From positions 1 through 5,001 of the forward strand of contig CAJPUA010000105.1 in NCBI GenBank assembly GCA_905373705.1: 5,001 bases of DNA. The letters run 5' to 3'. This stretch comes from an uncultured Schwartzia sp. Its GTDB lineage: Bacteria > Bacillota > Negativicutes > Selenomonadales > Selenomonadaceae. The stretch's first letter is position 1. The number at the start of each line of letters is the position of its first letter. A program made the position numbers and the translations under genes. Shown in pieces: positions 1 through 4,919 of this stretch. The notes below the pieces were generated by a model. The model was not told the DNA's origin, made no database searches, and saw only the letters and a list, made by a program, of their open reading frames with translations.

Positions 1-231
1 GCTTTGCAGCGATTGCAGGATCGGCAGCTTAATATCGGCGAGCCGGAGTTGGAGAAGCTTAATGATACGGTAGCGAAAATGGCGCAGAAAGGCGCTAAGG
101 AGGCGCTTATCTACCTTAACGACGTCGCGTTGATTGTCAGCGTCGCTAATCGGACAGTGATCACCGCCATGGATGGGGCGAGTGCCAAAGAAAATATTTT
201 TACGAATATCGACAGCGCAGCAATTCTTTAA
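1..231 (+). CDS. Flagellar operon protein, TIGR02530-like (3' part only)
   Basis: This is the C-terminal part of a small protein whose start lies before the window; the frame is open from base 1 to the TAA at 229-231, giving 76 visible residues. The ending, with 'ALIYLNDVALIVSVANRTV', then ITAMDG and 'IFTNIDSAAIL', matches what I know of the TIGR02530 'flagellar operon protein' family, cytoplasmic proteins of about 100-140 residues encoded between flgD and flgE in many Firmicutes. No membrane segment or signal peptide is visible. The role of the family is not well defined; its constant place beside the hook-cap and hook genes suggests a part in hook assembly or export, but that is inference. 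The TTG at base 4 is an internal codon, not a credible start, because no ribosome binding site can be seen. Family assignment is fairly secure from the C-terminal signature and the flgE neighbour. Confidence 0.78.
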   Translation, partial: ALQRLQDRQLNIGEPELEKLNDTVAKMAQKGAKEALIYLNDVALIVSVANRTVITAMDGASAKENIFTNIDSAAIL

Positions 232-244
232 GGCTGGACCTTCT

Positions 245-284
245 CAGGAGGCCTGGGCCGCCGAACGACAGACGCGGCCTGCTG
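245..284 (+). other. Possible GC-rich hairpin before flgE
   Basis: In the 79-base spacer before flgE, CAGGAGGCC (245-253) can pair with GGCCTGCTG (276-284) with one G-G mismatch. A competing stem is GGCCGC (256-261) with GCGGCC (274-279) and a 12-base loop. No T-run follows, so this is not a classical terminator. It ends a few bases before the flgE ribosome binding site and could affect processing or translation, which is inference. Confidence 0.3.
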
Positions 285-291
285 CACTAAG

Positions 292-299
292 AAAGGAAG
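292..299 (+). promoter_or_regulatory. flgE ribosome binding site
   Basis: AAAGGAAG at 292-299 is the only purine-rich Shine-Dalgarno-like element close to flgE. It lies 11 bases before the first ATG (311) and 14 before the second (314), so the spacing is slightly long and favours the first ATG. Confidence 0.6.
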
Positions 300-310
300 A
301 TTGATTTATT

Positions 311-1705
311 ATGATGCGTTCCCTTTTTTCCGGCGTATCCGGATTAAAGAACCACCAAACCCGTATGGATGTTGTTGGCAACAACATTTCCAATGTTAAT
401 ACCACCGGCTTTAAATCGAGCCGCGCCACCTTCTCTGATATGCTGAGCCAGACTTTGACCGGAGCTGCGGCTCCGACCGATAATCTCGGCGGTACGAATC
501 CGAAGCAGATCGGCCTTGGTTCCAGCGTTTCGAGCATTGATCTCTTGTTTACGAACGGCAGTGTGCAGTCTACCGGGAAGAACACGGATCTGGCGCTTTC
601 CGGGAACGGACTTTTCGTAGTGTCCGATGGAAATCAAAGGTATTACACCCGCAACGGCGCCTTCGAGTTTGATGCTGACGGCAACTATGTGCAGCCGGGC
701 AACGGGCTACATGTCATGGGCTGGATGGCGAAAGACGGCAACCTGACGACGAACGGCGAGGTCGTTCCCATTAAGATCCCGGCGGGAAAGCCGATGGCAG
801 CCAAAGCCTCCATGCGAGCAACTTACACCAATAACCTAAATTCAGAGGTTCCGACGATTGCGTCCCTGACACCTTCGTCAGGAACGCCTCCAACGGCGAC
901 GGCAACGCCGGCGAATCCGGTCACGGTAAAGATGAGCGATGGAACGACGTACACCATGACGAATGGGAAATATACGGTTGGACACAGTTTGCCGCTGACG
1001 ACGACGTTGACTGTCTACGATGCCTTGGGGGGCAAGCATGACATTACGCTATATTTTACCAAGACGAAGACGGACAGTACAAACGGCAACGAATGGACGG
1101 TTTCCGTCAATACAAATGGAACCGGAACGGCGACGATCAAGGAAAAGGATGGTTCTACGACGACCGTTGCCATGGCGAACCAGACGCTGAAGTTTACGAC
1201 GGATGGCAAGTTTGATACCGGTGCCGGAACGATCAATCTGACCCTTACCAATGGGGCAACAGGGGCACAGACCGTGGCAGTGGGATTGAGTTCGCTCACC
1301 CAGTATGCGGGAAGCAACACGATCTCCGGCAAGGCGGACGGCTATGCGGCCGGTACGTTAGAGAGTGTGTCCATTGATAAGTCGGGCATTCTTACGGGTA
1401 CCTATACGAATGGTGTGAAGCAGATCGAAGGGCAGGTGGCCGTTGCGCAGTTCAATAACGCTTCCGGCCTCACGAAGAATGGTGACAGCCTGTATCAGGA
1501 ATCCAACAACTCCGGCGTAGCGAATATTAAGACCGCGGCCGATCTGGGCTGCAAAATCACGCCGTCGGCCTTGGAAATGTCCAATGTGGATATTGCCAAC
1601 GAGTTCACGGATATGATTGTCACGCAGCGTGGATTCCAGTCCAATTCCAAAACGATCACGGTGTCCGATGAGATGCTGGAAACGCTCATCAATATGAAAC
1701 GGTAA
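311..1705 (+). CDS. flgE: Flagellar hook protein FlgE
   Basis: This 464-residue protein forms the hook, the extracellular universal joint between rod and filament, and is exported by the flagellar type III apparatus without a cleaved signal peptide. The N-terminus carries the rod/hook signature: MMRSLFSGVSGL, then GNNISNVNTTGFK at residues 23-35. The C-terminal coiled-coil part, from about residue 424 (SNVDIANEFTDMIVTQRGFQ) to the end, is the matching basal-body/hook C-terminal domain that packs with the N-terminus in the hook core. The middle, roughly residues 80-400, is the variable surface region and is rich in Thr, Gly, Asn and Ala; it contains a Thr/Pro-rich stretch near residues 184-206. 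The protein is much longer than the roughly 260-residue Bacillus FlgE but within the range seen for hook proteins elsewhere. Start chosen at the first of two tandem ATGs; the second (314) is also possible. One cysteine, Cys414, is unusual for an external flagellar protein. The C-terminal signature and neighbours argue against FlgF or FlgG. Confidence 0.96.
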   Translation: MMRSLFSGVSGLKNHQTRMDVVGNNISNVNTTGFKSSRATFSDMLSQTLTGAAAPTDNLGGTNPKQIGLGSSVSSIDLLFTNGSVQSTGKNTDLALSGNGLFVVSDGNQRYYTRNGAFEFDADGNYVQPGNGLHVMGWMAKDGNLTTNGEVVPIKIPAGKPMAAKASMRATYTNNLNSEVPTIASLTPSSGTPPTATATPANPVTVKMSDGTTYTMTNGKYTVGHSLPLTTTLTVYDALGGKHDITLYFTKTKTDSTNGNEWTVSVNTNGTGTATIKEKDGSTTTVAMANQTLKFTTDGKFDTGAGTINLTLTNGATGAQTVAVGLSSLTQYAGSNTISGKADGYAAGTLESVSIDKSGILTGTYTNGVKQIEGQVAVAQFNNASGLTKNGDSLYQESNNSGVANIKTAADLGCKITPSALEMSNVDIANEFTDMIVTQRGFQSNSKTITVSDEMLETLINMKR

Positions 1706-1721
1706 TTTTTGAAGGGAAGAA

Positions 1722-1756
1722 GGCAGGGGGGAGGAAAATCCCTCCCCCGAACTGCC
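1722..1756 (+). other. Strong intergenic hairpin between flgE and flbD
   Basis: GGCAG (1722-1726) and GGGGGAGG (1727-1734) pair with CCTCCCCC (1741-1748) and CTGCC (1752-1756). This gives 13 base pairs, a six-base loop (1735-1740) and a three-base bulge (1749-1751). The sequence after it is GTAGAAACC, without a T-run, so it does not look like an intrinsic terminator. A likely role is to protect the 3' end of the upstream flgE message or to mark a processing site, which would allow more hook protein than the downstream products; that is inference. Confidence 0.65.
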
Positions 1757-1768
1757 GTAGAAACCGAA

Positions 1769-1774
1769 TGGAGT
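1769..1774 (+). promoter_or_regulatory. flbD ribosome binding site
   Basis: TGGAGT at 1769-1774 lies six bases before the ATG at 1781 and sets that codon as the start of flbD. The same frame is open upstream to a TTG at 1709, but that start would translate through the hairpin and add 24 residues that do not belong to the family. Confidence 0.7.
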
Positions 1775-1780
1775 AACCTT

Positions 1781-1981
1781 ATGATCAAACTGACGAAATT
1801 CAATTCCGACGCAAATAAAAAAGGCGTGTTTATATTAAACGCCGAGATTATTGAAACGATTGAAGAGACACCGGATACGGTGATTACCTTGGTAAACAGC
1901 AAGAAACTGATTGTGGATGAACCGATGGATGAGGTTGTCCGGCGAGTTATGGCATATCGCCGCGCCTTAAATAAATATTGA
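1781..1981 (+). CDS. flbD: FlbD/SwrD family flagellar protein
   Basis: A 66-residue cytoplasmic protein of the FlbD family (called SwrD, formerly YlzI, in Bacillus subtilis). It opens with MIKLTKFN and carries the family core, EETPDTVITLVNSKKLIV at residues 28-45, followed by a short helical tail (EVVRRVMAYRRAL). In B. subtilis, SwrD is needed for full flagellar torque and swarming and is thought to act on stator function; the same role here is inference. The family usually reads from the first LN straight into the F-x-LN strand; here a few extra residues (SDANKKG) lie between, probably a longer loop. The name FlbD is shared with an unrelated Caulobacter transcription regulator; this protein is not that one. 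It sits between flgE and fliL with no motA or motB in between. Length and core motif make the call secure. Confidence 0.92.
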   Translation: MIKLTKFNSDANKKGVFILNAEIIETIEETPDTVITLVNSKKLIVDEPMDEVVRRVMAYRRALNKY

Positions 1982-1988
1982 GCATGGT

Positions 1989-2005
1989 ACGGAGCCTGCC
2001 TCCGT
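1989..2005 (+). other. Small hairpin between flbD and fliL
   Basis: ACGGAG (1989-1994) pairs perfectly with CTCCGT (2000-2005) around a five-base loop, starting eight bases after the flbD stop codon. No T-run follows. It is short and could be chance; if real, it would be a minor intra-operon RNA structure upstream of the fliL ribosome binding site. Confidence 0.3.
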
Positions 2006-2026
2006 TGTAATACATGAAAAAGGGTG

Positions 2027-2032
2027 AAGGAG
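2027..2032 (+). promoter_or_regulatory. fliL ribosome binding site
   Basis: AAGGAG at 2027-2032, eight bases before the ATG at 2041, decides the fliL start. The in-frame upstream ATG at 2014 would place this element inside the coding region and has no comparable site of its own. Confidence 0.75.
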
Positions 2033-2040
2033 TGATAGGA

Positions 2041-2574
2041 ATGGCGGACGAAAAGAAGCCGGCGGACGCGGCGGCCTCAGAAGAATCAGCTCCGGCAGGG
2101 AAGAAAAAACCACCCCTGATTGCGATTATAGCTGTACTGGTGCTGGTCGGAGTGGCTCTAGCGGGGGGGATTTCTTATTTCGTGGTAACAAGAGCCATGA
2201 AGAACAATATGGCAGAGGATTCCGGCGACTATAACCGGTATCACGACCCCGGAATTTTCGTCAAGCTAGGCGATGCCAAGGATGGAATACTGGTCAATGT
2301 TGGCGGCGTCAAGGCGGGACGGTTTCTAAAAGTAGGGATCGTGCTGGAGATGAATCCCAGCAAAAAGTCGATTATTGCGGATGGAAAGTTAAATCCAATT
2401 GCCGAAACAAAGATTCTGGATACTGTACTGCAGATTCTGCGTTCGGAACCTTTGGATGGCTTTGATGCGATGAAGCAGGAAGCGCTCAAGGAGAAGATTA
2501 AGACGGAAGTCAATCACGAACTCAGCGAGGGCTCAGTTTATAATGTGTACATTACCAGCTTTATCCTGCAATGA
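2041..2574 (+). CDS. fliL: Flagellar basal body-associated protein FliL
   Basis: FliL is a single-pass inner-membrane protein that sits around the stator units of the motor and supports torque and stator stability. At 177 residues this copy has the normal family size. It shows the usual order: a charged, Ala-rich cytoplasmic tail (residues 1-25, ending GKKKPP), one membrane helix at about 26-49 (LIAIIAVLVLVGVALAGGIS and on to YFVV), a variable linker, then the extracytoplasmic FliL domain. That domain contains FVKLGD, the strand around GRFLKVGIVLEMN, and the ending VYNVYITSFILQ, which closely follows the typical FliL C-terminus. The start at 2041 is chosen because AAGGAG lies eight bases upstream; an ATG at 2014 would add nine residues (MKKGEGVIG). 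It lies between flbD and fliM, the usual Firmicutes place. Confidence 0.95.
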   Translation: MADEKKPADAAASEESAPAGKKKPPLIAIIAVLVLVGVALAGGISYFVVTRAMKNNMAEDSGDYNRYHDPGIFVKLGDAKDGILVNVGGVKAGRFLKVGIVLEMNPSKKSIIADGKLNPIAETKILDTVLQILRSEPLDGFDAMKQEALKEKIKTEVNHELSEGSVYNVYITSFILQ

Positions 2575-2595
2575 TGGACGATCCATATCGGAGGG

Positions 2596-2602
2596 AAGGA
2601 GG
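2596..2602 (+). promoter_or_regulatory. fliM ribosome binding site (supports TTG start)
   Basis: AAGGAGG at 2596-2602 is a near-perfect Shine-Dalgarno sequence, seven bases before the TTG at 2610. A second similar element, GGAGGG (2590-2595), lies immediately upstream. An in-frame TGA at 2604-2606 rules out any start further upstream, so the TTG must be the start of fliM. Confidence 0.85.
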
Positions 2603-2609
2603 GTGAAGA

Positions 2610-3614
2610 TTGGCAGATGACGTACTTTCCCAGTCTGAGATAGATAAGCTGCTCTCAGCATTAGATGAAGGCTCGGTATCGGCGGAAGAAGTCAAGGCGG
2701 AAGAGGAACAGAAAAAAGTCAAGATTTATGATTTCAAACGCCCGGACAAGTTTTCCAAAGAGCAGATTCGAACCTTACAAATGCTGCATGAGAATTTCGG
2801 CCGCATGATGAACACTTATCTGTCGACTAATCTTCGCAGCCTGGTCGATGTGCAGGTTGCTTCGGTCGAGCAGCTGACATATCAGGAGTTCATACAGTCA
2901 CTGTCGGATCCGAGTGTCATCGGGGTGCTGGCGGTTCCCCCGCTGAAGGGGAATGTGATCATGGAGCTCAATACGAATGTCGCGTTCTCTATTATTGACC
3001 GCGTTTTTGGGGGAACCGGGGCGAACACGATCAAGCCTCGGGTGCTGACGGAGATAGAAGAAGCGGTTATTATGAGGACGTTCAGCAAGGCGCTGGACAG
3101 TTTCCGCGAAGCATGGGACAACGTAGTGAAGTTTGTGCCGCGTCTTGAGGCGATGGAGTCGAATCCGGCGTTCGTCCAGATTGTCCCGCCGAGCGACATG
3201 GTGATTATTATCACCTTAAAGATACAGATCGGCGAGGTTGAGGGATTTATGAATATCTGTATCCCTTATTTGGTCCTAGAGCCGATCATGTCGAAGCTGA
3301 CGACAACGTTCTGGGTCGCGGCTTCGGTAACGAAAGAAGATCGACCGGAACAGGTTGAAATTTTGCAGAAGAAGATCGCTAAAACGCGGGTTCCGTTGAT
3401 TGTTGAGTTGGGGAGAATAGATGTTTCTATCCGCGAGTTTTTAACGTTAGGATATGGAGATGTTCTGCAGCTGGACACTAAGGTGAAAGATGAGTTGCCT
3501 TGCATTATCGGCAGGCGGAGGGAGTTCTTCTGCCGACCGGGTACTTTCGGGAAAAGAGCAGCCGTTCAGATAACGCGCATAGCACCAGAGGGAGATGAAA
3601 ACACAGATGAGTGA
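2610..3614 (+). CDS. fliM: Flagellar motor switch protein FliM
   Basis: FliM is a C-ring subunit that links FliG to the FliN/FliY ring and receives phosphorylated CheY. The 334-residue protein shows the full family layout. Residues 6-18 (LSQSEIDKLLSAL) are the N-terminal CheY-P binding peptide, followed by an acidic, flexible stretch. DFKRPDKFSK at 41-50 opens the CheC-like middle domain, which carries the FliG-contacting GGTG at 134-137. The C-terminal SpoA (FliN-like) domain covers about 250-326, with VPLIVELGRIDVSIREFLTL near its start. Translation begins at TTG 2610: there is a strong ribosome binding site seven bases upstream, a stop codon in frame two codons before, and the next Met (57) would remove the CheY-binding motif. 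The 3' end overlaps fliY by eight bases (ATGAGTGA), suggesting translational coupling. The middle domain lacks a CheC-type E-x2-N phosphatase motif, as expected for FliM. Confidence 0.97.
   Translation: MADDVLSQSEIDKLLSALDEGSVSAEEVKAEEEQKKVKIYDFKRPDKFSKEQIRTLQMLHENFGRMMNTYLSTNLRSLVDVQVASVEQLTYQEFIQSLSDPSVIGVLAVPPLKGNVIMELNTNVAFSIIDRVFGGTGANTIKPRVLTEIEEAVIMRTFSKALDSFREAWDNVVKFVPRLEAMESNPAFVQIVPPSDMVIIITLKIQIGEVEGFMNICIPYLVLEPIMSKLTTTFWVAASVTKEDRPEQVEILQKKIAKTRVPLIVELGRIDVSIREFLTLGYGDVLQLDTKVKDELPCIIGRRREFFCRPGTFGKRAAVQITRIAPEGDENTDE
3587..3594 (+). promoter_or_regulatory. fliY ribosome binding site inside the end of fliM
   Basis: AGAGGGAG at 3587-3594 directly abuts an ATG at 3595, which is too close for efficient initiation, and lies 12 bases before the ATG at 3607. 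The second ATG is therefore preferred, although the spacing is a little long. Coupling to fliM termination at 3612-3614 would help initiation there. Confidence 0.5.
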
Positions 3615-4827
3615 CGAGATGGTTTCGCAGGAAGAAATCGATGCCCTGCTCAAAGACGGCGGAGCTGCTTCACCGGCGGAAGCCGGAACAGGTGAGGCGG
3701 AAGCTTCTGCCTCGGCTGAGGTTGCGGCTCCCGCGGCGCCGACGGCTGAGAATCCGCTCTCCGATATGCAGAAAGATGCCCTCGGTGAAATTGGCAATAT
3801 TTCCATGGGGAGCGCCGCAACGACCTTGTCGGTATTGCTGGGGCATAAGGTTTCGATAACAACACCGTCGGTTTCGATGTCGACGATGAATTCCATCCGG
3901 GCGAGTTACCCGATGCCGTATCTGATTGTTGAGGTCGGCTACACGATGGGAATTAACGGCAATAATGTTCTGGCCATTCAGGCGCAGGACGCTTCTGTTA
4001 TTGCCGATCTGATGATGGGCGGCGACGGGACGAATCCGCCGGAAGAACTTAATGATATCCATATGAGCGCCGTGGGCGAAGCTATGAACCAGATGATGGG
4101 TGCGGTTTCTACGTCTTTGTCGACGATGTTCAATAAAAAGATTGATATTTCTCCGCCTAAGGTCAGCCTGATTGACTTTGGGACGGAAGATAAAGTTACG
4201 GAGATCGTCAGCGGCGATGAGCCGGTGGTGAAGGTTTCCTTCCGAATGGAGGTTGATGGCCTTATCGACAGCGAAATTATGCAGATCCTGCCCGTTCCCA
4301 CTGCGACTGATATGGTGGAGAGCCTTTTGCACAGCAACGATAATGAGGAACCAGAACCGGAGGCATCTCCAGCTGCAGCGCCTGCGTCTGCTTCGGCTCC
4401 GGCCCCGGCTCCAGCAGCTCCTGCTGCTGCGGCGGCAACGGCTGCAGCGCCAATGATGGCGGCTTCGGCGGCCGGATATGGCACGGGGGCCCGGGTGGCG
4501 CAAGGTGTGCCGGTTCAGGCGGCACAATTTACGCCGCTGGCGACGGCGCCGGTTCAGGTCAATGAGGCGAATATCGGCCTGATCCTTGATGTTCCTTTAC
4601 AGGTCACGGTCGAGTTAGGGCGGACGAAAAAGTCAATTAAGGATATTCTGGAGCTTTCCAACGGCTCGATTGTCGAGTTGGATAAGCTGGCCGGCGAGCC
4701 GGTAGATATTCATGTGAATGGAAAACTGCTGGCCAAAGGCGAGGTAGTCGTTATCGACGAAAATTTTGGGGTCCGTATTACGGATATCGTAAGCCCTGAA
4801 GAAAGAGCGGCTCGTTTGCAGTATTAA
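3607..4827 (+). CDS. fliY: Flagellar motor switch phosphatase FliY (CheC-FliN fusion)
   Basis: FliY is a C-ring protein of Firmicutes and some other bacteria that both builds the switch, through a FliN domain, and dephosphorylates CheY-P. Of 406 residues, 6-16 (VSQEEIDALLK) resemble the FliM CheY-binding peptide. A CheC-type domain covers about 50-240 with two complete phosphatase motifs of the form D/S-x3-E-x2-N-x22-P: Asp57, Glu61, Asn64, Pro87 and Ser154, Glu158, Asn161, Pro184. An Ala/Pro-rich linker spans about 245-320. The FliN/SpoA domain covers 321-400 (VPLQVTVELGRTKKSIKDIL and NFGVRITDIV). The start at 3607 is chosen over 3595 because the ribosome binding site abuts the earlier ATG; 3619 is also possible. 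It overlaps the fliM end by eight bases. Bacillus subtilis FliY is a little shorter (378 residues); the difference is probably the linker. Some annotators would call this fliN. Confidence 0.95.
   Translation: MSDEMVSQEEIDALLKDGGAASPAEAGTGEAEASASAEVAAPAAPTAENPLSDMQKDALGEIGNISMGSAATTLSVLLGHKVSITTPSVSMSTMNSIRASYPMPYLIVEVGYTMGINGNNVLAIQAQDASVIADLMMGGDGTNPPEELNDIHMSAVGEAMNQMMGAVSTSLSTMFNKKIDISPPKVSLIDFGTEDKVTEIVSGDEPVVKVSFRMEVDGLIDSEIMQILPVPTATDMVESLLHSNDNEEPEPEASPAAAPASASAPAPAPAAPAAAAATAAAPMMAASAAGYGTGARVAQGVPVQAAQFTPLATAPVQVNEANIGLILDVPLQVTVELGRTKKSIKDILELSNGSIVELDKLAGEPVDIHVNGKLLAKGEVVVIDENFGVRITDIVSPEERAARLQY
4363..4500 (+). repeat. Low-complexity Ala/Pro-coding stretch inside fliY
   Basis: This part of fliY encodes a run of Ala, Pro and Ser with alternating Ala-Pro pairs and up to five Ala in a row. 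At DNA level it is dominated by GCN and CCN codons with varied third bases, so it is not a perfect tandem repeat. It forms the flexible linker between the CheC-like and FliN domains. Confidence 0.75.
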
Positions 4828-4835
4828 GCCGATTC

Positions 4836-4864
4836 TTGTGTGTTTAGAGGATTTTTTATATAAT
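4836..4864 (+). promoter_or_regulatory. Possible housekeeping-type promoter upstream of cheY
   Basis: TATAAT at 4859-4864 is a perfect -10 hexamer. TTGTGT at 4836-4841 is a weak -35 (three of six consensus bases) at the ideal 17-base spacing. A transcript would start near 4871 and carry a leader of about 50 bases before cheY. The AT-rich spacer stands out against GC-richer coding sequence on both sides, so chance matches are more likely here. I see no flagellar sigma (SigD/FliA-type) promoter. Confidence 0.4.
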
Positions 4865-4869
4865 ACAAC

Positions 4870-4901
4870 TTGGTTTAGCAAGAGACATGCTAACAATTTT
4901 T
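4870..4901 (+). terminator. Weak hairpin with T-run between fliY and cheY
   Basis: TTAGCA (4875-4880) pairs with TGCTAA (4888-4893) around a seven-base loop. TTG (4870-4872) can extend the stem with CAA (4894-4896) across a two-base bulge, and TTTTT (4897-4901) follows. The form is that of an intrinsic terminator or attenuator, but the stem has few G-C pairs and would be weak. If the promoter just upstream is used, the same hairpin would form the very 5' end of the cheY message instead. Confidence 0.35.
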
Positions 4902-4904
4902 GAT

Positions 4905-4910
4905 GAGGAG
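4905..4910 (+). promoter_or_regulatory. cheY ribosome binding site
   Basis: GAGGAG at 4905-4910 lies nine bases before the cheY ATG at 4920. An out-of-frame ATG at 4913 sits only two bases from this element and leads to a stop after five codons, so it is unlikely to be used. Confidence 0.75.
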
Positions 4911-4919
4911 AGATGAAAC

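Noticed and set aside
1706..1760. Intrinsic terminator after flgE
   Set aside because: The stem is strong but no T-run follows it, and the downstream genes lack an obvious promoter of their own, so transcription presumably reads through.
1709..1780. TTG at 1709 as an upstream start for flbD
   Set aside because: It would translate the hairpin and add 24 residues foreign to the family; the ATG at 1781 has a properly spaced ribosome site and begins with the typical MIKLT.
1495..1902. Minus-strand open frame spanning the flgE end and flbD
   Set aside because: It crosses the real end of flgE, the hairpin and flbD, all of which are well supported on the plus strand; no family features are visible in its translation.
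2014..2040. ATG at 2014 as the fliL start
   Set aside because: The good AAGGAG site lies downstream of it and is correctly spaced for the ATG at 2041.
2574..2586. Short inverted repeat ATGGA-CGA-TCCAT after fliL
   Set aside because: Five base pairs with a three-base loop is too small to separate from chance.
3978..4484. Ala-rich open frame of 168 codons on the minus strand
   Set aside because: Its Ala/Gly-rich start is simply the complement of the fliY linker codons (GCN read backwards), and the rest is antisense to the CheC-like domain.
3670..4527. Long open frame of 285 codons on the minus strand opposite fliY
   Set aside because: It is extremely rich in Arg, His and Asn with no recognisable motif, and mirrors the strongly biased codons of fliY, whose domains are clear. 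No ribosome site or plausible neighbour supports it.
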